The notes beneath the pieces are model-generated. The model was not told the origin of the DNA. It saw only the letters and a list, made by a program, of their open reading frames with translations, and did not search any database. Made by a program: the position numbers and the translations under genes. From an uncultured Pseudomonadota bacterium (GTDB taxonomy: Bacteria; Pseudomonadota; Alphaproteobacteria; Rs-D84), in contig CADBVV010000006.1 of assembly GCA_902798205.1 (NCBI GenBank), positions 1 through 59,589 on the forward strand: 59,589 bases of DNA, in the 5' to 3' direction. Shown piece by piece: positions 36,690 through 45,708 of the stretch (positions are counted from its first letter, which is position 1; every line of letters starts with the position of its first letter).

Positions 36690-37922
36690 ATGTTACCAAA
36701 ACCAGAACCATTTGTTAAACCGGATATGATATTCAGTGTTTCTGATGCATCTGCATTATTGAAAAATGTGGTTGAAACAGCTTTTCCTGAAATACGTATT
36801 CGTGGTGAATTATCACAAATCACACATGCGTCGTCTGGACATTTGTACATGACAATCAAAGATACAAATGCAGCAATAAACGCAATTATTTGGCGTGGCA
36901 CACCGGTTAATTTTAAACTGGAAGAAGGTATGGAAGTAATAGTCGCTGGTCGCTTTACAACCTATCCTGCGCGCAGTAATTATCAAATCATTATATCGTC
37001 AATTGAAATGGCCGGGGTTGGTGCAATTCTTAAAATGTTGGAAGAAAGAAAACAAAAACTTGCCGCCGAAGGTTTGTTTGATGCATCACGCAAGAAAACA
37101 CTTCCACGTTTTCCACAAACAATAGGTGTCGTCACCAGTCCAACAGGTGCTGCGTTCCAAGATATTCAAAACAGATTGCGTGAAAGATTTCCGGTAAAAG
37201 TTTTGTTGTATCCGGCCACTGTCCAAGGCACAACAGCCGCTGGCGAAGTTGCCGCAGGTATTGAATATTTTAACGCAAAAAATAATGTTGATGTGATTAT
37301 CGTTGCGCGTGGTGGCGGTGCACTGGAAGATTTGCTGCCTTTCAGTGAAGAGGTTGTTGTTCGTGCAGCCGCAGCCAGTCGTATACCATTAATATCCGGT
37401 GTTGGACACGAACCAGATTGGATGCTGATTGATTTTGCCGCGGATGTTCGTGCCCCAACCCCAACTGGTGCGGCAGAAATGGTTGTACCAACGAAAATTT
37501 CTTTGATTCAAGAATTGGATAATTTATCACATCGTTTAAATACGGCGTTAACCAATAAAATTATCAGTTTGAAACGTAATTTATCTGCAATTAATATCAA
37601 AAATCCTAAACAAGTTCTTATGGAACAATCACAAAGATTGGATGATTTGGCGCGTACTATGAATATTGTTATTGATAAAAAATTACAATATGTGCACCAA
37701 CGAATTGAATTAATGTCGCGTTTTCCGATGATTTTATCAACCAGATTGTCTGTTTTGAATCAATCTGTAAATCATATGGGGCAAATGTTGAATTCTTTGT
37801 CGTACAAAAATGTATTACAACGTGGATACGCGATTGTGCGTGATGCAAACAATAATATAATCAGCACTTCTGCATCGGCCCCTGCCACAATTGAATTTAG
37901 TGACGGAATATTAAAGTTATGA
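36690..37922 (+). CDS. xseA: Exodeoxyribonuclease VII large subunit
   Basis: XseA with XseB degrades single-stranded DNA. The 410-residue protein starts with an OB-fold (FPEIRIRGELSQITHASSGHLYMTIKD). The catalytic core shows IGVVTSPTGAAFQDI, IIVARGGGALEDLLPFSEE and ISGVGHEPDWMLIDFAADVRAPTPTGAAE. A coiled helical region and RGYAIVRD follow at the end. The ATG at 36690 fits the promoter position. xseB is not in this window. It overlaps the next gene by four bases. Confidence 0.95.
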   Translation: MLPKPEPFVKPDMIFSVSDASALLKNVVETAFPEIRIRGELSQITHASSGHLYMTIKDTNAAINAIIWRGTPVNFKLEEGMEVIVAGRFTTYPARSNYQIIISSIEMAGVGAILKMLEERKQKLAAEGLFDASRKKTLPRFPQTIGVVTSPTGAAFQDIQNRLRERFPVKVLLYPATVQGTTAAGEVAAGIEYFNAKNNVDVIIVARGGGALEDLLPFSEEVVVRAAAASRIPLISGVGHEPDWMLIDFAADVRAPTPTGAAEMVVPTKISLIQELDNLSHRLNTALTNKIISLKRNLSAINIKNPKQVLMEQSQRLDDLARTMNIVIDKKLQYVHQRIELMSRFPMILSTRLSVLNQSVNHMGQMLNSLSYKNVLQRGYAIVRDANNNIISTSASAPATIEFSDGILKL

Positions 37923-38311
37923 TATATACTGGATATTGGTCCAAATTAAAGGAATACGAACAACATGGTTTAACCCCAGTTGGAATATCTGGTAAAATTC
38001 CAGATGGCTTTAATGGTGCATGCTATCAACAATTAGCACCTAAATACAGTTGGTGGAAACAGTGGCATGATGAAAATATGTCAAATGAATGGTTTGTTGA
38101 AAAATATAACGAAACAGTATTATCACAATTAAACCCAGATGACGTTATCAACGATTTGAACAAAATTGGCAAAGACATCATATTATTATGCTATGAAACG
38201 CCTGAAAAGTTTTGTCATAGACACTTGGTGGCAGATTGGTTAAACAAAAACACAAATGCAGATATCCTTGAATACGAATTGCCAGAAAAACAGCCCGAAT
38301 TTAATTTTTAA
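37919..38311 (+). CDS. DUF488 family protein
   Basis: A 130-residue DUF488-type protein. It shows the family ending with ILLCYETPEKFCHRHLVADWL, including the paired Cys and His residues. The function of the family is not established. It is coupled to xseA by an ATGA overlap and meets recN tail to tail with an 11-nt overlap. Confidence 0.8.
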   Translation: MIYTGYWSKLKEYEQHGLTPVGISGKIPDGFNGACYQQLAPKYSWWKQWHDENMSNEWFVEKYNETVLSQLNPDDVINDLNKIGKDIILLCYETPEKFCHRHLVADWLNKNTNADILEYELPEKQPEFNF

Positions 38312-39953
38312 TTAATGTTTTTGCGGTGGCGATTGATTCTTCGGTTATTGTTGCACCGCTAATTATGCGTGCAATTTCATTTATACGGTCATCGCCACTT
38401 ATTTCATTAACTGTTGTCGTTGTTGTATCATTATCGCTTTGCTTTGAAATCTTGAAATGTTTATCGGCAAATCCTGCAACCTGGGCAGAATGTGTTATAA
38501 CCAATAATTGTTCGTTTTGTGCCAATTTGTTCAAACGTGCACCAACCGCAGCAGCAGTTGCTCCACTGATTCCTGTATCTAATTCATCAAACACAATTGC
38601 TTTTTTGTTGTTTGGGTTATTAAGCACAACACGCAGTGCCAACATAAAACGTGATAATTCGCCCCCAGACGCGATTTTGTGTAATGGTGCAAAAGGTGTT
38701 CCCGGATTTGTTTTAATCATAAACACGACGTTATCTGTGCCGTTTGCAGATGGTTCAGCATTTTGTATATCAACCATAAAGTCTGCAGAACCTAATTTTA
38801 AATCTGGCAATTCTTTTAATATTTGTTTGCGCAAATTGTCAGATGCATTCCGGCGTAATTCGGATAATTTATTTGCATGTTCATTGAATACTTTTGTATA
38901 TTTTTCAACATCCGCCCTACTTTTCTTTAATTCTGCATCACTATTATCAATTGCATTTAATTGATTTTCCATATCTGCCAATTTGTTTGGCAATTCGTCC
39001 GCACTGCATCTGTGTTTACGTGCGGCAGCACGTATAGCAAACAATCTTTCTTCAATTGAATCTATGTCTTCGATATTGGTATTTTCAGGATGAATTTGTT
39101 CGCCTATTTCTGCAACTGTATTCGCTGCATCATACAATTTGTCTATTGCATCAGCATAAGGATTCGGATCTGTTTTAACACGTTCCAAAATGTGTGCAAC
39201 CGAACAAATCTGTTCGTCCAACGAATTACCATTGTTTTTTAATGCTTCAATTGCATCGTTCAGAATGCCGGCGTTCTTTTCGGCGTCCATCATTGCCGCG
39301 CGAGTATTAGCCAATTCTTCTTCTTCGCCGGGCTGTGGATTTAATTTACGCAATTCATTAACATTGTGTTCCAAGAATTCGCGTTCTGATTCTGACTTTT
39401 CTAATATTTCTGTTAATTCTTTTAAACGTTTTTGTGATGCGTGCAAATCATTGTAAGATGCACGAACATGATTCAAAACATCTTTGAATTCTGAATTATA
39501 AAGTCCTGCATATTCGTCCAACGATGTCAAATGTGTTGTTGCATCCAATAAAGAATGGTTTTCAAACTGTCCATGTATTTCAACCAATTCATCGCCAATC
39601 TGTTTCAAAGTTTTTATAGAAACCGGCACATCGTTAATCCAGGCTTTGCTTTTGCCGTCTGTGGATAAATTACGACGTAAAATAATTCCATCATCGCAAT
39701 CAATACCATTTTCATCTAATATGTTTTTAATATTGTCATTTGCACAATCGAATTCGGCAGATACCGTTGCCATATCACAACCACTGCGAATCAGACCCGT
39801 ATCAGAACGTGCACCCAATGCCAATGACAATGCGTCCAGCAAGATGCTTTTACCAGCACCAGTTTCACCGGTCATAATATTAAGACCGTTACCGAATTGT
39901 AAATTCAGTTTTTCAATTAAAACGATATTAGAAATATAAAGATTGTTTAACAT
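38301..39953 (-). CDS. recN: DNA repair protein RecN
   Basis: RecN is an SMC-like ATPase in double-strand break repair. The 550-residue protein has Walker A GETGAGKSILLDALSLALG, a central coiled coil (residues 160-370), the signature LHKIASGGELSRFMLAL and Walker B AIVFDELDTGISG. The ATG at 39953 is chosen because the family starts with LNNLYISNIVLIE-like sequence there. A TATAAT lies seven bases upstream, so the message is probably leaderless. Confidence 0.95.
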   Translation of the reverse strand: MLNNLYISNIVLIEKLNLQFGNGLNIMTGETGAGKSILLDALSLALGARSDTGLIRSGCDMATVSAEFDCANDNIKNILDENGIDCDDGIILRRNLSTDGKSKAWINDVPVSIKTLKQIGDELVEIHGQFENHSLLDATTHLTSLDEYAGLYNSEFKDVLNHVRASYNDLHASQKRLKELTEILEKSESEREFLEHNVNELRKLNPQPGEEEELANTRAAMMDAEKNAGILNDAIEALKNNGNSLDEQICSVAHILERVKTDPNPYADAIDKLYDAANTVAEIGEQIHPENTNIEDIDSIEERLFAIRAAARKHRCSADELPNKLADMENQLNAIDNSDAELKKSRADVEKYTKVFNEHANKLSELRRNASDNLRKQILKELPDLKLGSADFMVDIQNAEPSANGTDNVVFMIKTNPGTPFAPLHKIASGGELSRFMLALRVVLNNPNNKKAIVFDELDTGISGATAAAVGARLNKLAQNEQLLVITHSAQVAGFADKHFKISKQSDNDTTTTTVNEISGDDRINEIARIISGATITEESIATAKTLIKN

Positions 39954-39959
39954 GCCCGA

Positions 39960-39989
39960 ATTATAGCCAAAAATACAACAAAAATTCAA
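39960..39989 (-). promoter_or_regulatory. recN promoter placing the start at the ATG
   Basis: On the minus strand TTGAAT, 18 nt, then TATAAT at 39965-39960. The A of the recN ATG (39953) is 7 nt downstream, the usual start distance. No ribosome site is present. Confidence 0.5.
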
Positions 39990-40436
39990 TTAAATAATTT
40001 TATCAAGCACCCAATCGTGCAACCATAAAATATAACCGTTTATTTTAAAACCTGGATATGCAGAATGCAGCAATTCTGCATATTCTTTTAATTGATATTT
40101 GTATTGTTCCACAAACGCTTTTTTATCTGTATCTGTCTTGTAGTCAATAAAATCAATAGTTTTAGTGTTTTTGTTTATCAACAATCTGTCTATTCTGCGA
40201 CTGACAAAACGGCCATGAATATTCCCTGCAATTGAAACTTCTGTTTGTGCGTTTTTATCAAAAAAACACAATAAATCTGGACGATTTTTAATGTTATTTA
40301 TTATATCTGCATCTCCAGATTCGATATCTGTATCAATAATAACGCGTTGCAAAAGCGCGTGCATCTGTGTTCCGGTGTTTGTCGCAAATTGTTTATTCTT
40401 TGCACCATTCAAAAATTCTGTTAATTTCTGTGTCAT
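39990..40436 (-). CDS. addA: AddA C-terminal nuclease domain as a separate ORF
   Basis: A 148-residue RecB/AddA-type PD-(D/E)xK nuclease domain. GTQMHALLQ, then RIDRLLINK and DFIDYKTDTD give the His, Asp and DYK residues of the RecB nuclease motif. Its ATG lies inside the end of the helicase ORF, overlapping it by 44 nt in a different frame (+1). It may be translated separately by reinitiation, or joined by frameshifting, or reflect a split gene. No separate promoter is visible. Confidence 0.8.
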   Translation of the reverse strand: MTQKLTEFLNGAKNKQFATNTGTQMHALLQRVIIDTDIESGDADIINNIKNRPDLLCFFDKNAQTEVSIAGNIHGRFVSRRIDRLLINKNTKTIDFIDYKTDTDKKAFVEQYKYQLKEYAELLHSAYPGFKINGYILWLHDWVLDKII

Positions 40437-43035
40437 TTGTAATCCGTAAAGTATCTTCGTTAACGAATAATTCTTTTTTGTTACCAAAAACATCCCATAA
40501 TTGTTTATGCCACACCATGTCTGGTGCACGATCCATGTCGCAACCATATATGTATAATTCGTCGCGTGTACGCGTCATTGCCACATACAACAAACGATAA
40601 TATTCAGCAATTTGGTCGGCCTTGTTTTTATCGATAATCGGCTGTAATATTTCGCTGGTCGTTGTTTTCCATAACCAAACATCATAGGCTTTATTATTAT
40701 GCAAATAATTGGCATTTAATATCATTTCAGGTTTCGGAAAGGTTAATGTATCAATTAAAAATACAACAGGCGAAGCCAAACCTTTACTGCCATGAACAGT
40801 CATTATACGGACGCCTTGTGATGCATCCATGTCGCGTTTAATTTCACTGTCGCCAGTAATAAACCATTTTATAAAATGATGTAAAGTTCCTGGTTGTGTG
40901 CGTTCATACGCCATACACATTGTTAAAAATTCTTCGATTGGATCAATAACTTGTTTGCCCAATGTGGATATAAATTTTTTACGCGTATCATTTTTATTAA
41001 AAACATATGTAAAAAATGAATATGGTGCCAATGTTTTTGATTTATCTATTGTATCAATTAAATCTTCATAAATATCTGTTCTTTTATCTTTTAAAACATC
41101 AAATATTGTTAGTGTTTTTGTATTATTTTTTATTTTACACAAATCAAAAATATCGCGTTCTTTCAATTGATAAATTGGACTTTTTAACAAACAACACAAA
41201 CTGTAATCATCGTTGTTGTCCAAACAAAAACGCGTTAAATACAACATGTCTTTTATGGCAGAAAATTCTGGTAATTTTATTCTGTCATTTCCGGCAATAT
41301 CTATTCCGCGTTTCTTTAATGCGTTCGATAACAAATCAACATATGCACCACGCTTTTGAACCAATACCATAATGTCTTTTGGATTGCGCCCTGCTTTTAC
41401 CAAATCTTCAATTTTATCTGCAATAGTGTTTACATAAAGTTTATTTTTATCAATACCAGTTTTATCGCATTTAAATGTATCATGAATTTCAACAAAACCT
41501 TTGTCGTTAATTCTGAAACACTTATGCGTATTATTATAAAAGCCTGTTTTTTGAATTATTTCCGGGCAACCGAAGAAACAATCTACGGTATCTAATATTG
41601 GTTTTACAGAACGAAAGCTTTGATCCAACGCCACTTCGTGAATTGTTCTGTAATTTTGTTGTATCTGTTCTGCAATTGCATCACGACTGGCCGCAAAAGC
41701 ATAAGGATCTGCGTTTTGGAATCCATAGATAGATTGTTTTGTATCGCCAACAACAAATAAAGAACGATTGTTTTTTGTATCGCCGTCTGTAAAGAAATCA
41801 CCCGCCAGGCTACGTAAAATATTCCATTGTTGCGGACTGGTATCTTGTGCTTCATCAACCAATATATGCGACAAAGAAATATCCAATTGAGACAACACCC
41901 AACCCATAACATCTGGTTTTGAAAACAGTTTTTGTGTGTATAAAATCAAATCTTCAAAATCCAGTAAATTACGTTCTTGTTTGATTTTACGATAAGTGTT
42001 CGCAAAATCCATCGCCAAATCAAACAAAGCAACTGTATCATTGAATATTGTTGTGTTTAACGTATTTTGTTGGACCTTGTACACACGATTTGCTTCTTCA
42101 ACCAGAAAATCGTTTTTTAACACATTTTTTATAATGGCGTTATCGTTTGTTAAATACGCAGATTTGTATTTTTCAAAATTCACAGTATTATCAATATACT
42201 GTTTTGTTAAATCTATAATATTTTGGATATATTGTGCCGGCTTTTTTGATGTTTTTTGAATATCTTCGGCTTTTTTTACAATATCAATTAAATAATCTGG
42301 TTTAACAGACGCATCAACAGTGACATCAATATTCAAAAGTTTTTTAGTAGTTTCAATAAAGTATTTACGATATTGATTAACATCTTCCACCTGAAAAAAC
42401 GAACGATATCGCGATAATAATAATTCACGCAATTCGTCCAAAAAGTGTTCTGATTTAATATCGATAATTCTGTAAAACGCATTTAATGTGTTTTGCATAT
42501 TTAAAACACCAGAAAAAGACTGTTTTATCATTGAATCAAAAGAATCTTGTAATAAAACTGTTTGTGCTGTTCCGGACACCAAAGACCATGACGGCGATAT
42601 GCCTGCTTCCAATGGAAATCTGTGAAGAATTTCTTCACAAAAACTGTGTATAGTTTTTATTTTTAATACTTCTGGATTATCAATATACATAAAAAATACA
42701 CGACGTGCATATGCCAAATCTTGTTTCGTAGCAGGATTGTTTTCTGTTATACCATCAAGCAATTCTGTTAAAGCGGTATCGTCAGCCATAGCCCACTGAC
42801 GCAATTGTTCCAAAATACGATTACGCATTTCGCCTGCCGCAGCATTGGTATATGTCAAACAAAGTATTCCGGGGGCAATATCGTTGTTAAATTCACCATT
42901 TCTAAATAAAATACGCAACAAACGACGCACCAGAACAGTTGTTTTCCCTGTCCCAGCATTAGCCTGAACCCAAATGTTTTCAGATGGGTTTGAAGCGATG
43001 TTTTGCGCATTTGAAAAAACTTCGTTTTGTGACAT
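40393..43035 (-). CDS. addA: AddA-type UvrD helicase, helicase part only
   Basis: An 880-residue superfamily 1 helicase of the AddA/RecB type, for processing double-strand breaks. Walker A is ANAGTGKTTVL (residues 24-34). Later motifs include ILCLTYTNAAAGEMR, HILVDEAQDTSPQQWNIL, VVGDTKQSIYGFQ, GVRIMTVHGSKGLASPVV and LLYVAMTRTRDELYIYG. The nuclease domain normally fused to it follows in another frame. addB is not in the window. The gene diverges from the 43114 gene. Confidence 0.92.
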   Translation of the reverse strand: MSQNEVFSNAQNIASNPSENIWVQANAGTGKTTVLVRRLLRILFRNGEFNNDIAPGILCLTYTNAAAGEMRNRILEQLRQWAMADDTALTELLDGITENNPATKQDLAYARRVFFMYIDNPEVLKIKTIHSFCEEILHRFPLEAGISPSWSLVSGTAQTVLLQDSFDSMIKQSFSGVLNMQNTLNAFYRIIDIKSEHFLDELRELLLSRYRSFFQVEDVNQYRKYFIETTKKLLNIDVTVDASVKPDYLIDIVKKAEDIQKTSKKPAQYIQNIIDLTKQYIDNTVNFEKYKSAYLTNDNAIIKNVLKNDFLVEEANRVYKVQQNTLNTTIFNDTVALFDLAMDFANTYRKIKQERNLLDFEDLILYTQKLFSKPDVMGWVLSQLDISLSHILVDEAQDTSPQQWNILRSLAGDFFTDGDTKNNRSLFVVGDTKQSIYGFQNADPYAFAASRDAIAEQIQQNYRTIHEVALDQSFRSVKPILDTVDCFFGCPEIIQKTGFYNNTHKCFRINDKGFVEIHDTFKCDKTGIDKNKLYVNTIADKIEDLVKAGRNPKDIMVLVQKRGAYVDLLSNALKKRGIDIAGNDRIKLPEFSAIKDMLYLTRFCLDNNDDYSLCCLLKSPIYQLKERDIFDLCKIKNNTKTLTIFDVLKDKRTDIYEDLIDTIDKSKTLAPYSFFTYVFNKNDTRKKFISTLGKQVIDPIEEFLTMCMAYERTQPGTLHHFIKWFITGDSEIKRDMDASQGVRIMTVHGSKGLASPVVFLIDTLTFPKPEMILNANYLHNNKAYDVWLWKTTTSEILQPIIDKNKADQIAEYYRLLYVAMTRTRDELYIYGCDMDRAPDMVWHKQLWDVFGNKKELFVNEDTLRITNDTEINRIFEWCKE

Positions 43036-43113
43036 TTATACTCTTGCTTTATTAAAAAGATTTTAGTATAAATTTCCTTAGAGTTCAAGGATGTTATTTT
43101 AGGAGAAAGAGCT

Positions 43114-45033
43114 ATGAATCAAACATTGCTAATTATATCGTCAATATTGGGATTTTTGTTATTGGCAAGCCTGGTTGCTATATTTGTTATTTCACGCAAA
43201 TCTCAACAGGTTATGCAATCTTTATTGGAAATAATGACGCATCCTGAACATGCCAAGGTGCAAGATGCCACACGTGTATTACAAACAATTTTAAAAGACG
43301 AAATCAACAAGATTGATAATAATTTTAAATCTATGGCGGCTTCGCTGGAAAACCAAATTGCACACACAGAAGAAATACATCATGCTTTGGGCGAACAAAA
43401 TGACAAACTGGTTTCAACCGCAGATGAAGCGACTAAAAAAATCGCACTTATGTCACAAAGATTAGATAATACGATTGATGGTTTAAACAATATTGTTTCT
43501 TCGACAGGCTGGGCGGAAGTGCAACACAGCACAGATAATTTTTCTGCGACAGTTGAATCTTTGTTAAATAAAATAACCGACACATCAATGACAACGACTG
43601 AAAATGCTTCAAAGATACAAGATCAGATTAATCAGTGCATAGAAAACGAACAACAGATGAATGAACAATTGCAATCTCATTTTGCATCTAATACCGAAAA
43701 CATGGATAAATTAACAGCGTCAGCGGGCAATCTGCAACAACAATTGTCTGATTTAAGTGCCAGTGTAACAAGTGGATTTGAAAATGTGACAACTGCATCG
43801 CAAAACTATGACGAAACAATGCATCAAAACGATAAATTGTTAAGTGATTATTTAACCAAGATGTCCGAATTTACAAAACGCGCGGGCAAAGAATTAACAC
43901 GTCAGGTTGATACAATGACATCTACGGCTAATGTGGTTGGTGCAAATGTCCGATTGGCAGAAACATCCATTGATAAACAATTGCGCAAACTGGGGACAGC
44001 AATAGATGCTTTAAGCAATTCTACCACCAACACAACAGAATCTGTTCGCGGCTTAACAACCGAATTGTCCGGTTTAACAAACCGCTTTAACAGTGAAATC
44101 AAAGACTTTTCAACCAGTGTGGTAAAAGAAATCAAAGATGTATCTGGTGTCGCAAACACAACATTGGAAAACACAAAATCTGCCGCAACAGAATTTGCTG
44201 ATTCCGTAAAAAGTATGGGTATTGGTGTTCGTGAAACATTGATTGAAATGAACAAAGCACACACTCAATTATCAGGTCAATCTGAAAACCTTATAAAGAT
44301 GTCCACAGAAACCACAGAACAATTAAAGCCTTTGTCTGAATTGATAGAAAAATATTATGCGGCCCTGCCCGATTTGGCCGCTGGTTCGCGTGATATGAGT
44401 GAAAATTTGAATAACATAGTAAATACATTGGTTGAAAAAATTAACACTATGAAAACAACCATTGCTGAATCTTTGGAAAACATTAATTCTTCATCATCTC
44501 AATTGGGTAATTTGGCGGGTGAATCACGTCAACAAATGATAGATTTAATGTCTGATTATGCCAAGGCTGTTGATGCAATGCAAAGTTTGAACAAACAAAT
44601 GATGGTTGCACGTGCTTCGGCGCCAATGGACGCAATCAAAGTTGCCCCAGGTGCAACATTTAAACCAATCAACACAAAAGATTTTATGAATCAAACCGAA
44701 AAACTGTTTGAAAAACTGTATGAACAAGCGGTTGATTTAACCCGCGCATCAAATGCAGAAATTCCAGAAATCGTATGGAACAAATATAATGGTGGCGATA
44801 ACAAGATATTTGCAAAATGGTTGGTAAAAATGTTTAATGCAACAGATAAAAAACAAATTCATGATTTGTTGCGTTCTGACAAAATATTTAATTCCCAGGC
44901 AACACAATTTGTGCGCAATTTTGAAAAGATATTAAATGGCGCAGACCAAACCAATGATGCAGCGAAAGTAAAAACAGCGTTGCTTAAAACCGATTTGGGA
45001 ATAATATATACTGCACTGGCTAAAAACATGTAA
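43114..45033 (+). CDS. Membrane-anchored coiled-coil protein, unknown
   Basis: A 639-residue protein. One N-terminal membrane segment (LLIISSILGFLLLASLVAIF) is followed by about 480 residues of Ser/Thr/Asn-rich coiled coil, resembling chemoreceptor or apolipoprotein-like helices by composition. A globular C-terminal domain (residues 530-639) contains EIPEIVWNKYNGGDNKIFAKW and FNSQATQFVRNFEKIL. No HAMP or signalling hairpin is seen, so it is not a chemoreceptor. Function unknown. A good site (AGGAGAAAG) precedes the ATG. Confidence 0.8.
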   Translation: MNQTLLIISSILGFLLLASLVAIFVISRKSQQVMQSLLEIMTHPEHAKVQDATRVLQTILKDEINKIDNNFKSMAASLENQIAHTEEIHHALGEQNDKLVSTADEATKKIALMSQRLDNTIDGLNNIVSSTGWAEVQHSTDNFSATVESLLNKITDTSMTTTENASKIQDQINQCIENEQQMNEQLQSHFASNTENMDKLTASAGNLQQQLSDLSASVTSGFENVTTASQNYDETMHQNDKLLSDYLTKMSEFTKRAGKELTRQVDTMTSTANVVGANVRLAETSIDKQLRKLGTAIDALSNSTTNTTESVRGLTTELSGLTNRFNSEIKDFSTSVVKEIKDVSGVANTTLENTKSAATEFADSVKSMGIGVRETLIEMNKAHTQLSGQSENLIKMSTETTEQLKPLSELIEKYYAALPDLAAGSRDMSENLNNIVNTLVEKINTMKTTIAESLENINSSSSQLGNLAGESRQQMIDLMSDYAKAVDAMQSLNKQMMVARASAPMDAIKVAPGATFKPINTKDFMNQTEKLFEKLYEQAVDLTRASNAEIPEIVWNKYNGGDNKIFAKWLVKMFNATDKKQIHDLLRSDKIFNSQATQFVRNFEKILNGADQTNDAAKVKTALLKTDLGIIYTALAKNM

Positions 45034-45036
45034 AAT

Positions 45037-45065
45037 AAACCGCCCAGAACGGCGGTTTGTTTTTA
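45037..45065 (+). terminator. Terminator after the 43114 gene
   Basis: AAACCGCC-CAGAAC-GGCGGTTT hairpin then a T-rich run. Confidence 0.85.
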
Positions 45066-45665
45066 TTTGGTATGTTGTGCCACAGAATTTAAAAACGCAC
45101 GCAGACGGTCATCATATGCCAGCACATATGGATTGCATGTTACAATATGATCAATATAAACATGTGCATTTTTAAAATCTTCAAAATCACACGTGTTTTG
45201 TTTACGAACATCAATATCATTAGGCATATTTTGTCGCTTTGCCGCTGTTGCTAAACCATCCCATGGTGGCATAAACCACAACACACGAAAATTATATGTG
45301 TGTCGTATATCATTTTTATAGAACCAATTCATCATTTCGCGGACATAACGTGGTTGTATAACATCATAAGTAAAATTTGCGCCCCAGTTGTCTTTTATTT
45401 CAAATTCTGGCACACCATAAAGCCATTTGGGCACACCTGGCTTCCAAAACTGTTCGTTCACAAAAAGTTTGGTCGCAAATTTTTCTTTATCAAAATATTT
45501 TTCATCACGAAAATAGTATTCACGACCATCTTTTTCATAATCACGCATTGGACGCGTCGTTGCGGAACGCAGATTATAAAAGGCGCCCTTTGGCAATACA
45601 TTTTGTATAAAATAAGATTTGCCACTGCCTGATAAACCCGTGCAAAATAAAACTGTCTTTTTCAT
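45063..45665 (-). CDS. Guanylate-kinase-like P-loop protein
   Basis: A 200-residue P-loop protein. Walker A is GLSGSGKSYF, then RSATTRPMRDYEKDGREYYF matches the guanylate-kinase signature. The rest diverges: the later part contains WKPGVPKWLYGVPEFEI and no recognisable lid motif. It may phosphorylate a nucleotide or be a non-catalytic relative. A true gmk is not in the window, so it may or may not serve that role. Confidence 0.7.
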   Translation of the reverse strand: MKKTVLFCTGLSGSGKSYFIQNVLPKGAFYNLRSATTRPMRDYEKDGREYYFRDEKYFDKEKFATKLFVNEQFWKPGVPKWLYGVPEFEIKDNWGANFTYDVIQPRYVREMMNWFYKNDIRHTYNFRVLWFMPPWDGLATAAKRQNMPNDIDVRKQNTCDFEDFKNAHVYIDHIVTCNPYVLAYDDRLRAFLNSVAQHTK

Positions 45666-45679
45666 GTTTATACCTTACA

Positions 45680-45704
45680 AAAAAGCCCGCAAAAATGCGG
45701 GCGG
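45680..45704 (-). terminator. Terminator of the trcR-rpoD unit
   Basis: On the minus strand, GCCCGC-ATTTTT-GCGGGC then six T's, four bases after the rpoD stop. Confidence 0.92.
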
Positions 45705-45708
45705 TTAA

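Noticed and set aside
38326-38964. 212-codon plus-strand ORF
   Set aside because: It is antisense to recN, with the composition of a complementary frame.
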